Below, one piece after another: positions 1 through 4,889 of a DNA stretch of 5,623 nucleotides. The notes beneath the pieces are model-generated. The model ran no database searches. It was not told where the DNA came from and worked only from the letters and a program-made list of their open reading frames with translations. The DNA comes from CALMEC01 sp031376485 (lineage in GTDB: Bacteria; Actinomycetota; Thermoleophilia; Miltoncostaeales; Miltoncostaeaceae), in assembly GCA_031376485.1 (NCBI GenBank), contig JANMDV010000007.1, forward strand, positions 1-5,623, in the 5' to 3' direction. The position numbers were made by a program, and so were the translations under genes. Positions within the stretch are counted from its first letter, which is position 1; every line of letters starts with the position of its first letter.

Positions 1-589
1 CGAACTTGTCGCGGTAGTGTCCAAAACGATTATCGAATGCCGTGAGAGGATCGTTTAACTCGGTGATGGCTTTCCCGAACCGAGAGTCAACAGGGAGCGG
101 CTGGGGGAGTCGTGAGACGCCTTCCAAGAACTGGGTAAGGCCATCGTGGTGACGCACGGAGGCAGGGGCTCCCCACACCAACTCGCCTAGCAGCACGAAT
201 TCGGACAAGACGATATCTCCGAAAACAAAGAGGCTCCTCTGGTCAAGCGCGAGTTCGGTATCGAGTCTCTGACCTTCGTCGCAAAGACGCCGAAAGCCCG
301 GATGAGTGTCGGTCGAGACTGCACCGGTCGCATTGCGGGTGTATCGCCATGACTTCTCATTCCACCGAATCTGCTTCAAGCGTCCCAGCCTCAGCCGCTC
401 CCAGACGATCGCCAGTTCTTGGACGCTCTCCTCCGCGCGATAGACACGACCCGCAAACCCAGCGGGCTCAGCATTTGCCGGAAAGACCCAGGAGAGCCTG
501 TCGAGGTCATCGAGCACGTCGGCGAAGACATCTGGGGGAGGAAGATCAGCAGCAGCTTCTTCGAGTGATGGAAAGCGAATATCTGCCAC
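1..589 (-). CDS. Hypothetical protein, 5' part only, runs off the left edge
   Basis: I do not recognise this gene. The minus frame is open from the window edge up to a stop at 713-715. I chose GTG 587-589 because GGAG (597-600) lies seven bases upstream; an upstream GTG at 659-661 would add 24 residues but has no such site. The 196 visible residues begin VADIRFPSLEEAA and include an acidic stretch near residues 20-32, a basic/aromatic stretch near 66-86 (LKQIRWNEKSWRYTR) and a hydrophobic helix-like segment near 119-139. They end GHYRDKF at the edge. There is no signal peptide, so it is probably cytoplasmic. Four of the first 20 codons end in G or C, unlike the genes to the right, which suggests acquisition. 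It is divergent from the DUF4145 gene. The aromatic-RDKF ending preceded by helices recalls HEPN-like proteins, in which a His would follow shortly; this is only a guess. Confidence 0.72.
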   Translation of the reverse strand, partial: MADIRFPSLEEAAADLPPPDVFADVLDDLDRLSWVFPANAEPAGFAGRVYRAEESVQELAIVWERLRLGRLKQIRWNEKSWRYTRNATGAVSTDTHPGFRRLCDEGQRLDTELALDQRSLFVFGDIVLSEFVLLGELVWGAPASVRHHDGLTQFLEGVSRLPQPLPVDSRFGKAITELNDPLTAFDNRFGHYRDKF

Positions 590-596
590 CGTCAAA

Positions 597-600
597 CTCC
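597..600 (-). promoter_or_regulatory. Ribosome binding site for the leftward hypothetical gene
   Basis: On the minus strand GGAG is followed by seven bases and then GTG (589-587). It is the only Shine-Dalgarno-like match before either candidate start of this gene and is the reason the downstream start was preferred. Confidence 0.5.
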
Positions 601-788
601 AAGTCCGCTTCGACCGAATGCATGCTGACAGCTCAACCCGGAACGGGAGATCTGCTGGCACTGGCAGCCCGCGTTGCTGCGACAACGGAGGTCGGCTGGC
701 GGTCCCGAGTTGTTACCGAGCCCTCCCAGTGGCTTCATGAGCGACCATAGCGCTGGACCGCTCCCCGTCGCTTCACGACTCCCCCGGC

Positions 789-846
789 TCCTTGGCTATG
801 GGGGTCCCCAAGGAACCTTCCGATCCTCGTAGCCATCAGGTTCCTT
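789..846. promoter_or_regulatory. Overlapping inverted repeats in the divergent intergenic region
   Basis: Two perfect inverted repeats share bases. TCCTTGG (789-795) pairs with CCAAGGA (808-814), and AAGGAACCT (810-818) pairs with AGGTTCCTT (838-846). Because 810-814 is used by both, only one hairpin could form at a time in RNA. In DNA, the second dyad ends 21 bases upstream of a -10-like TAGATT before the DUF4145 gene, so it is placed as an operator would be. Nothing else is recognisable between 590 and 880. An operator, an attenuator or chance are all possible. Confidence 0.4.
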
Positions 847-867
847 TCCGAGGTGCCCGCCTCAGCG

Positions 868-873
868 TAGATT
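868..873 (+). promoter_or_regulatory. Candidate -10 element of a leaderless DUF4145 gene
   Basis: TAGATT lies seven bases before the ATG at 881. No Shine-Dalgarno sequence sits in front of that ATG. A TANNNT element at this distance is the arrangement seen in leaderless genes of actinobacteria. No clear -35 is present; 845-850 reads TTTCCG. Confidence 0.4.
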
Positions 874-880
874 TCGGGCG

Positions 881-1489
881 ATGGGTTACTACGTGTCGCC
901 GATTCCTTGCCCTTGGTGCAACGCTGAGTCCCGCTTTGAGTTCGAGCGGCGGATAGTCGCGGACCATCCCGAGAGGTTCGAGGATGTGAACCTCTACTCA
1001 TGCGGGGCCTGTGGGATGCCCGTATTCGGCGACGACACGGACGATGGGCCTAATCGGACGATCTTCCTTTGGTGGTGCCCTGTCGGGCACGAGACGCCTG
1101 ACTATGAAGGGGTTCCGGACAGGATCGCGGAAGCTGCTCGCGAGGGTCATCGGTGTATGAGCGTGAGCGCGCCAAACGCCGCCGCTGTAATGGCTCGTCG
1201 GGCCGTGCAGGCTACCGCGTTGGACCTTGGGGCTCGGAAGGACAATCTCATCAACCAACTGGCCCGGCTCCGCGACCAAGGCAAGATCACCCAGTCGCTC
1301 TTCGAGGTGGCAGAGAAGCTCCGACTGGGCGGCAACGACGGTGCCCACCCAGCCGACTCGGTCACCGTGCTGGAGGCACAGCAACTACTCTTGTTCCTCG
1401 ACGCTCTCCTCCTGTACGTCTTCGGTCTGCCATCCAAGTTAAGACTCGCGACGGACCCACCCACAGAGGGAGCGGCTGCGACACCGTAG
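881..1489 (+). CDS. DUF4145-type protein with N-terminal zinc-ribbon motif
   Basis: A 202-residue, probably cytoplasmic protein. Residues 10-13 (CPWC) and 41-44 (CGAC), with C66 and H70 nearby, look like a zinc ribbon. From about residue 90 it follows the DUF4145 pattern: a Cys/Met segment at the domain entrance, an Arg-rich helix (AAAVMARRAVQATALDLGA, 100-118), LINQLARLRDQGKIT (123-137), then the signature LRLGGNDGAHP (147-157) and a final helical segment rich in Leu/Tyr ending VFGLPSKL. DUF4145 has no firmly assigned activity. It occurs alone and fused to or beside restriction-modification and other mobile-island genes, and some authors group it with HEPN-like folds (from memory). The ATG has no good ribosome site but follows a -10-like TAGATT. 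It is divergent from the unknown gene at the left edge, and nothing follows in operon spacing. Family assignment is fairly sure; function is unknown. Confidence 0.82.
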   Translation: MGYYVSPIPCPWCNAESRFEFERRIVADHPERFEDVNLYSCGACGMPVFGDDTDDGPNRTIFLWWCPVGHETPDYEGVPDRIAEAAREGHRCMSVSAPNAAAVMARRAVQATALDLGARKDNLINQLARLRDQGKITQSLFEVAEKLRLGGNDGAHPADSVTVLEAQQLLLFLDALLLYVFGLPSKLRLATDPPTEGAAATP

Positions 1490-1527
1490 CCGCCAGTCCC
1501 GCCCCGGATTACGACGAGTGTCGATCA

Positions 1528-1612
1528 GGCGAGCATGGACGGGCTGCTGATCGCGAACCCCCTGGGGAGAAAATGGTCCCTCTCCCGCATCGTCCCCCAC
1601 ACCGTCCGGATG
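1528..1612 (+). repeat. Imperfect direct repeat, copy A
   Basis: About three quarters of the bases match copy B at 1651-1738, including an exact 17-base block that starts at GAC 1538. Read on the plus strand with one base restored after position 1554, it gives DGLLIA-E followed by KMVPLPHRP, matching copy B at the protein level. The missing base breaks the frame, so this copy cannot encode the same peptide as it stands. Confidence 0.75.
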
Positions 1613-1650
1613 CTCGCGCAAGGACACGAACCAGACCCCCGGTGGGACCC

Positions 1651-1738
1651 GGCGAACATGGGACGGGCTGCTGATCGCCGAAGCCCGCAGGGAGGACATG
1701 GTCCCCCTTTCGCACCGTCTTCCACGACGGACACGATG
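1651..1738 (+). repeat. Imperfect direct repeat, copy B
   Basis: Second copy, 123 bases after copy A. It reads DGLLIAEARREDMVPL and SHRLPRRTR, then TGA at 1737-1739, as the C-terminus of a protein would. Many differences from copy A are at third codon positions (CCT/CCC, CTC/CTT, CAT/CAC), which suggests that both derive from coding sequence. No start codon or upstream domain belonging to it could be recognised. Confidence 0.75.
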
Positions 1739-2040
1739 AGGCCCACCCGGTGCTGTCGCTCAACCTCCCACCTGCTGGCGGTCACCGCACCAGCCGCAGG
1801 CGGCAAGGCCGGGTTGCGGAGGCATCAGCCGACGGAGGGAGTCGGGCCGGGGCCCAGGCGCGGCGAGCGGTCCGCCCGGCTCGCAGAGATCCTCCTGGGA
1901 GAGGGCGATGACTCTCGGCCTGACGGGGTTTTGCGTGTTGTGCGGGTTTTCCGGAGTGCGTGGTGTTCAAGGAGAGGCGACTTGCAGCGATTCCGCTCAA
2001 GGAGCGCGCTGTCTCGCTGGCGGGCCGCAAATCTGCTCGT

Positions 2041-2064
2041 GTTGACCCCTGCGTTGACCCCTAC
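2041..2064 (+). repeat. Tandem 12-base repeat
   Basis: GTTGACCCCTGC is followed directly by GTTGACCCCTAC, with one difference. It lies 70 bases from the 3' end of the tRNA gene. Read in one plus frame it gives VDPCVDP. It could be part of a protein-binding array, a remnant of a gene tail, or chance duplication. Confidence 0.6.
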
Positions 2065-2133
2065 CCAGATTTGGATGCCACGATGGGAGGCGATGAGGGC
2101 CGATTCTCGCTCTACGAAAGCGATTCCGTGCCA

Positions 2134-2206
2134 TGGGCCGTCTGGGACTCGAACCCAGGACCTTGGGATTAAAAGTCCCCTGCTCTACCAGCTGAGCTAA
2201 CGGCCC
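2134..2206 (-). tRNA. tRNA-Lys (anticodon UUU)
   Basis: The minus strand folds as a complete cloverleaf of 73 bases. The acceptor stem GGGCCGT/ACGGCCC pairs fully and is followed by TA at 8-9. The D stem is GCTC/GAGC with GG in the loop. The anticodon loop is CTTTTAA with TTT at 34-36 (2173-2171). The T stem CTGGG/CCCAG encloses TTCGAGT, and the discriminator is A (2134). The anticodon stem has four Watson-Crick pairs plus a G27/A43 mismatch. The CCA end is not encoded (TGG follows), so it is added by tRNA nucleotidyltransferase. No U-rich terminator follows; the nearest hairpin is TCGCT/AGCGA at 2107-2123. Upstream, two CACGTG palindromes (2207-2212, 2231-2236) separate it from the divergent RTX gene. 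Its 3' end marks the change from accessory to ordinary gene content. Confidence 0.97.
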
Positions 2207-2284
2207 CACGTGACGCGGTCGTAAGTGTCGCACGTGCGGCGCCTCCCCGACCCGCATCACCCCGGGACAGAGATCTCCGATAGC

Positions 2285-3190
2285 GTGCCCAAGGTGAGAT
2301 TGAGACACGCTCTCATCCTTGTGGGTTCCTTCCTCCTGCTCGCTCTCGCCTGGCCGGTCGCGGGTTCGGCCGACCACGTCGGTATCAAGGCATCGATCGT
2401 CGCCCTGCTGAAAGAGCGTGTCGGCTCCGGCACGTGGAAGGTCGAGGTGAGCTATTCCGTCGAGTGCCTCGGGGTCACGCGCGGAGTCCTCTACACCGGC
2501 AGCCGTGTCTTGGTCGACGAGCAGACGGGCGAGAGCATCTACCTCGGCGGCGCCTCGTTTGCGTCCTACACTTCGACGCAGCTCGTCGATGCAGAGCCGG
2601 ACTGGCGTCGGCTGCGGCCCGAGCTCACGATTTCGTGCGGGGAGGATCTGGGGGGTCACGGCGCGGGCCCGATCACGGTGGTCGGCCAGGGCGTGAGCAT
2701 CCCCCCACTCGACGGCGGCCGTGACGACGGCGGCGGCTCCGGCGGCGGTGGTGGTGGCGGGAGCGGCGGTGGCGCAGGCGGGGGTGACCCGACGAAGCCC
2801 ACGACGACGGGCGGCTGCCTCCAGCCGCTCGTTGGAACCGATGGCCCCGACACGCTCACCGGTACCGGCGGGGGAGACGTCATCTTCGGCCGCGGCGGCA
2901 CCGACATCATCCGCGGGCGCGACGGCCACGACTGCCTCATCGGCGGACGCGGCAACGACACGCTCCGGGGCGAGAAGGGCAACGATCGCCTGACCGGCGG
3001 GCGCGGCGCGGACACCCTCCTCGGTGGCGCAGGTCTCAACGCGTACGACGCCGGATCCGGGAACGACGTCGTCAACTCCGTCAACGGGCGAGTCGAACTC
3101 GTGCGCTGTGGACCGGGAACCGACAGGGCGACGGTCGACCGCCGCGATCGCGTCAGCGGCTGCGAGCGTGTGACGCGCGCATCTCTCTGA
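2285..3190 (+). CDS. Secreted RTX (hemolysin-type) calcium-binding repeat protein
   Basis: A 301-residue protein with four parts. Residues 1-29 form a signal peptide: basic start, hydrophobic LILVGSFLLLALAWPVA, probable cut after AGSA. Residues 30-140 form a small domain I do not recognise, with two cysteines (VECLGV, ISCGED) that could pair. Residues 144-167 are a glycine-rich linker. Residues 184-264 are nine consecutive nine-residue RTX units of the GGxGxDxLx type, for example GGRGNDTLR and GGRGADTLL; the last two are degenerate. In RTX proteins these form a beta-roll that folds on binding calcium, usually outside the cell. The tail (RCGPGTDRATVDRRDRVSGC) is a Cys/Asp motif common after RTX repeats in actinobacterial proteins. 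GTG 2285 was chosen because it begins the signal peptide directly. In-frame GTG 2225 adds 20 residues but lies only 18 bases from the divergent tRNA gene. GTG 2294 is also possible. There is no catalytic domain, so its role, perhaps surface or adhesive, is open. Confidence 0.85.
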   Translation: MPKVRLRHALILVGSFLLLALAWPVAGSADHVGIKASIVALLKERVGSGTWKVEVSYSVECLGVTRGVLYTGSRVLVDEQTGESIYLGGASFASYTSTQLVDAEPDWRRLRPELTISCGEDLGGHGAGPITVVGQGVSIPPLDGGRDDGGGSGGGGGGGSGGGAGGGDPTKPTTTGGCLQPLVGTDGPDTLTGTGGGDVIFGRGGTDIIRGRDGHDCLIGGRGNDTLRGEKGNDRLTGGRGADTLLGGAGLNAYDAGSGNDVVNSVNGRVELVRCGPGTDRATVDRRDRVSGCERVTRASL

Positions 3191-3318
3191 GCGCCCCACA
3201 TGCGTGCGACGCCAGGATCCGCGGTAGGGGCCGTACCCGAACTGGGACACCACCAGCAGCGGCATGCGGGGACCTCCCGTCGGTGTCTGTGATGGTGACC
3301 GACACCGGAACCTGGTCC

Positions 3319-3324
3319 AGGTGG
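3319..3324 (+). promoter_or_regulatory. Ribosome binding site deciding the vapC start
   Basis: AGGTGG stands nine bases before ATG 3334. The other in-frame starts (GTG 3283, GTG 3289, ATG 3292) lack such a sequence. Confidence 0.5.
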
Positions 3325-3333
3325 TTACCGACG

Positions 3334-3747
3334 ATGTCTGAGGACGGCGCGGCGAACGCACTTCTCGATACGAGTGTGCTGATCGGCCTCGAGGCGGGCC
3401 GGATCGACGCCCGGCAGATCCCAGACGGCGCGGCGATCTCGGTGATCACCCTCTCAGAGCTGCACCTGGGGGTCCTCGCCGCCGATGACCCGGACGAGCG
3501 CGGCGCAAGGCTCAACACGCTACTCGGCGCGGAGCGGCTGTTCGATCCGATCCCAGTGGACGACGGTGTCGCCCGCCGTTTCGCGCAGATCGTCCACGGG
3601 TTGCGCCAGACCAAGCGTCGGGCTCCCGTCCTCGACGCATTGATCGCGGCGACCGCCCTCGAACATTCCCTTGTGCTCTACACCCAAGATCGAGAATTCG
3701 AGCCCATCGAGGCCCTTCACCTGCAGATCATCTCAGTCGACCACTGA
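3334..3747 (+). CDS. vapC: VapC-like PIN-domain ribonuclease
   Basis: A 137-residue single-domain PIN protein, the usual size for VapC toxins, which are Mg2+-dependent endoribonucleases acting on tRNA or rRNA in the cytoplasm. The acidic active-site residues are in the expected order: D12 in LLDTSVLIGLE, E42 in ISVITLSELHLGV, D101 in APVLDALIAATA and D119 in LYTQDREFE. The toxin therefore looks intact. ATG 3334 was chosen for its AGGTGG and because PIN proteins normally begin a few residues before the first Asp. GTG 3283 would add 17 residues of no PIN character. A VapB antitoxin gene would be expected just upstream, overlapping or within a few bases. The 143 bases between the RTX stop and this start hold only short frames (31 codons from ATG 3200, 25 codons from ATG 3264), neither resembling an antitoxin, and the next gene is an oxidoreductase. 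It could be an orphan toxin, have a distant partner, or act as a housekeeping RNase. Confidence 0.88.
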   Translation: MSEDGAANALLDTSVLIGLEAGRIDARQIPDGAAISVITLSELHLGVLAADDPDERGARLNTLLGAERLFDPIPVDDGVARRFAQIVHGLRQTKRRAPVLDALIAATALEHSLVLYTQDREFEPIEALHLQIISVDH

Positions 3748-3828
3748 ACCAGCGGGTGGTCGCGAGTGGAGTGCGGGGCGCGATACTGTCGAGGTGACCT
3801 GTATGGCGGAGACGGACACGGGGACCCG

Positions 3829-4533
3829 ATGAGCGGAGAAGGTCGAAGGATCGCGGTCGTGACGGGCGGCACCGGCGGGCTTGGATTGGCCGTCAGTGAG
3901 GCAATGGTCGATGCTGGATACCGGACCGTCGTCACGTGGGTTGTCGACGGCGAGGCCGAGCGGGCACGCAGTGTCCTGGGCGATCGGATCGAGCTGCGCC
4001 GGCTCGACGTCACCGACCCCGCGGAGGCCGGCGCCCTCGCCGCCGAGTTCGACCACGGGTCGGGGTGCTGGGCGCTCGTGCACCTGGTCGGCGGGTACCT
4101 CGGTGATCGGCCACTTGGCCAGATGACGCTCGACGAGTGGCAGCGCCAGCTCGACCTCAACGCGACGAGCGCCGCCGTCATGATGGGCGCGTTCCTCCCG
4201 GGGATGGTGGCCCGCCGTAGCGGGCGGGTCGTCGCCGTCTCGAGTCGCGCGGCGGTCGCCCCCTTTGCAGGTGGGAGCGCATACGCGGCAGGCAAAGCCG
4301 CGCTGATCGCACTGGTGCAGGCCGGGTCGCAGGAGGTCAAACACGACAGGGTCACCGTCAACTGCATCCTTCCCAGCGTCATCGACACTCCCGGGAATCG
4401 TGCGACTCAACCGCATGCCGACACTGAACGGTGGGTCGCGCCGGCCGACCTCGCCGCCGTCATCGCGTTCCTGTGTTCGGACGCGGCCCGCGCCGTGACC
4501 GGAGCAGCGATCCCCGTTTACGGCCGAGCATGA
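3829..4533 (+). CDS. SDR-family oxidoreductase, possibly dihydropteridine-reductase-like
   Basis: A 234-residue classical-size short-chain dehydrogenase/reductase with one Rossmann domain. The nucleotide-binding loop TGGTGGLG is at 12-19, LDVTD at 59-63 contacts the adenine ring, and the catalytic set is N111, S139, Y152 and K156 (YxxxK). All catalytic residues are present, so an NAD(P)(H)-dependent enzyme is expected. The usual NAG motif after strand 4 is replaced by HLVGGY (85-90). The substrate side carries ILPSVIDTPGNR (180-191) followed by P195, A197-D198 and W202. The VGG and DTPxNR...P.AD...W combination resembles quinonoid dihydropteridine reductase and a broad set of unassigned bacterial SDRs. 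ATG 3829 begins just before the Rossmann fold; GTG 3766 would add 21 residues unlike SDR sequence. The next gene, 68 bases on, is pterin-4a-carbinolamine dehydratase, which supports but does not prove a pterin substrate. Family is sure; substrate is inferred. Confidence 0.9.
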   Translation: MSGEGRRIAVVTGGTGGLGLAVSEAMVDAGYRTVVTWVVDGEAERARSVLGDRIELRRLDVTDPAEAGALAAEFDHGSGCWALVHLVGGYLGDRPLGQMTLDEWQRQLDLNATSAAVMMGAFLPGMVARRSGRVVAVSSRAAVAPFAGGSAYAAGKAALIALVQAGSQEVKHDRVTVNCILPSVIDTPGNRATQPHADTERWVAPADLAAVIAFLCSDAARAVTGAAIPVYGRA

Positions 4534-4556
4534 ACCCGCCCACCCCGACGCGCCGG

Positions 4557-4562
4557 TAGGAT
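4557..4562 (+). promoter_or_regulatory. Candidate -10 element before the PCD-pyrD pair
   Basis: TAGGAT fits the actinobacterial TANNNT -10 pattern and lies 39 bases before the PCD start, leaving room for a short leader containing GAGGAG (4591-4596). No clear -35 was found. If real, PCD and pyrD could be transcribed separately from the SDR gene. Confidence 0.3.
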
Positions 4563-4601
4563 TCGCGTGGCGCAGCCTGCCCATGCGCGTGAGGAGACGA
4601 C

Positions 4602-4889
4602 ATGCCACTTCTGACATCTGACGAGATAGACCGGGCGCTCGCGGGGATGCCCGGGTGGGAGCGGCGGGGCGACGCGATCGTCCGCGAGTTCAAACTCGAT
4701 GGTGGGTTCATGGGGTCGGTCGGGTTCGTCAACCGGGTCGCCGTCGCGGCCGAGATCGCCGACCACCATCCCGACCTCGTGATCTCGTGGGACCGGGTGA
4801 CCGTCACGCTCTCCACGCACTCCGCGGGCGGCATCACCGACAAGGATGTCGCTCTCGCCGGTGAGGCCGACCGGCTCGCCGCCGGGTGA
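4602..4889 (+). CDS. Pterin-4a-carbinolamine dehydratase (PCD/DCoH family)
   Basis: A 95-residue protein, full family length. PCD dehydrates 4a-hydroxytetrahydropterin to quinonoid dihydropterin, the step after an aromatic amino acid hydroxylase and before dihydropteridine reductase, in the cytosol. The family signature is complete: the acid-x-x-x-HHP core (E51, H55-H56-P57), the strand VTVTLSTH (66-73) with H73, and GGITDKDVALA (76-86) with D82. H55, H56 and H73 correspond to the active-site histidines of the family. ATG 4602 has GAGGAG five bases upstream. The stop TGA (4887-4889) overlaps the GTG of pyrD. Many bacteria without a phenylalanine hydroxylase keep this gene, so its role here may differ from the textbook one. 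No hydroxylase is in the window. The SDR just upstream is a possible partner reductase. Other names for the gene are phhB and pcd. Confidence 0.95.
   Translation: MPLLTSDEIDRALAGMPGWERRGDAIVREFKLDGGFMGSVGFVNRVAVAAEIADHHPDLVISWDRVTVTLSTHSAGGITDKDVALAGEADRLAAG

Larger units (their letters stand above)
1490..2133. other. 644-bp stretch without a convincing gene, probably decayed accessory DNA
   Basis: Long frames cross this stretch on both strands, but they mix Arg/Pro/Ser-rich composition typical of shadow frames in GC-rich DNA, and one reads straight through the tRNA gene. The stretch holds two copies of a decayed coding-like segment (1528-1612 and 1651-1738), a tandem 12-mer (2041-2064), a 10-base direct repeat AGCGATTCCG (1986-1995 and 2119-2128) and a small Cys-rich frame with an upstream GGGAGAGGG (1908-2045). 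No integrase, transposase or second copy of the tRNA 3' end was recognised. I read it as the worn end of an integrated element next to the tRNA. Confidence 0.5.

Noticed and set aside
349..750. 133-residue plus-strand frame at the left end
   Set aside because: It is antisense to a better minus-strand frame and is rich in Arg, Pro, Ser and His without a fold-like pattern.
1960..2172. 70-residue plus-strand frame containing RVDPCVDP, considered as an integrase C-terminus
   Set aside because: Its last part is the reverse of the tRNA. No recombinase catalytic residues (R-H-R-Y) can be seen in it or upstream.
1535..2200. 221-residue plus-strand frame crossing the repeats and the tRNA
   Set aside because: It reads through the tRNA on the opposite strand, joins the two repeat copies in different frames, and resembles no protein family.
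1997..3361. 454-residue open frame on the minus strand opposite the RTX gene, with GGAGGT before an internal ATG near 3266
   Set aside because: It runs antisense through the RTX repeats and through the tRNA gene. Its composition is that of a shadow of GC-rich coding DNA, and the plus-strand protein has clear domains.
3741..3769. CCACT/AGTGG hairpin at the vapC stop, considered as a terminator
   Set aside because: The stem is short and interrupted, and no T-run follows on the plus strand.
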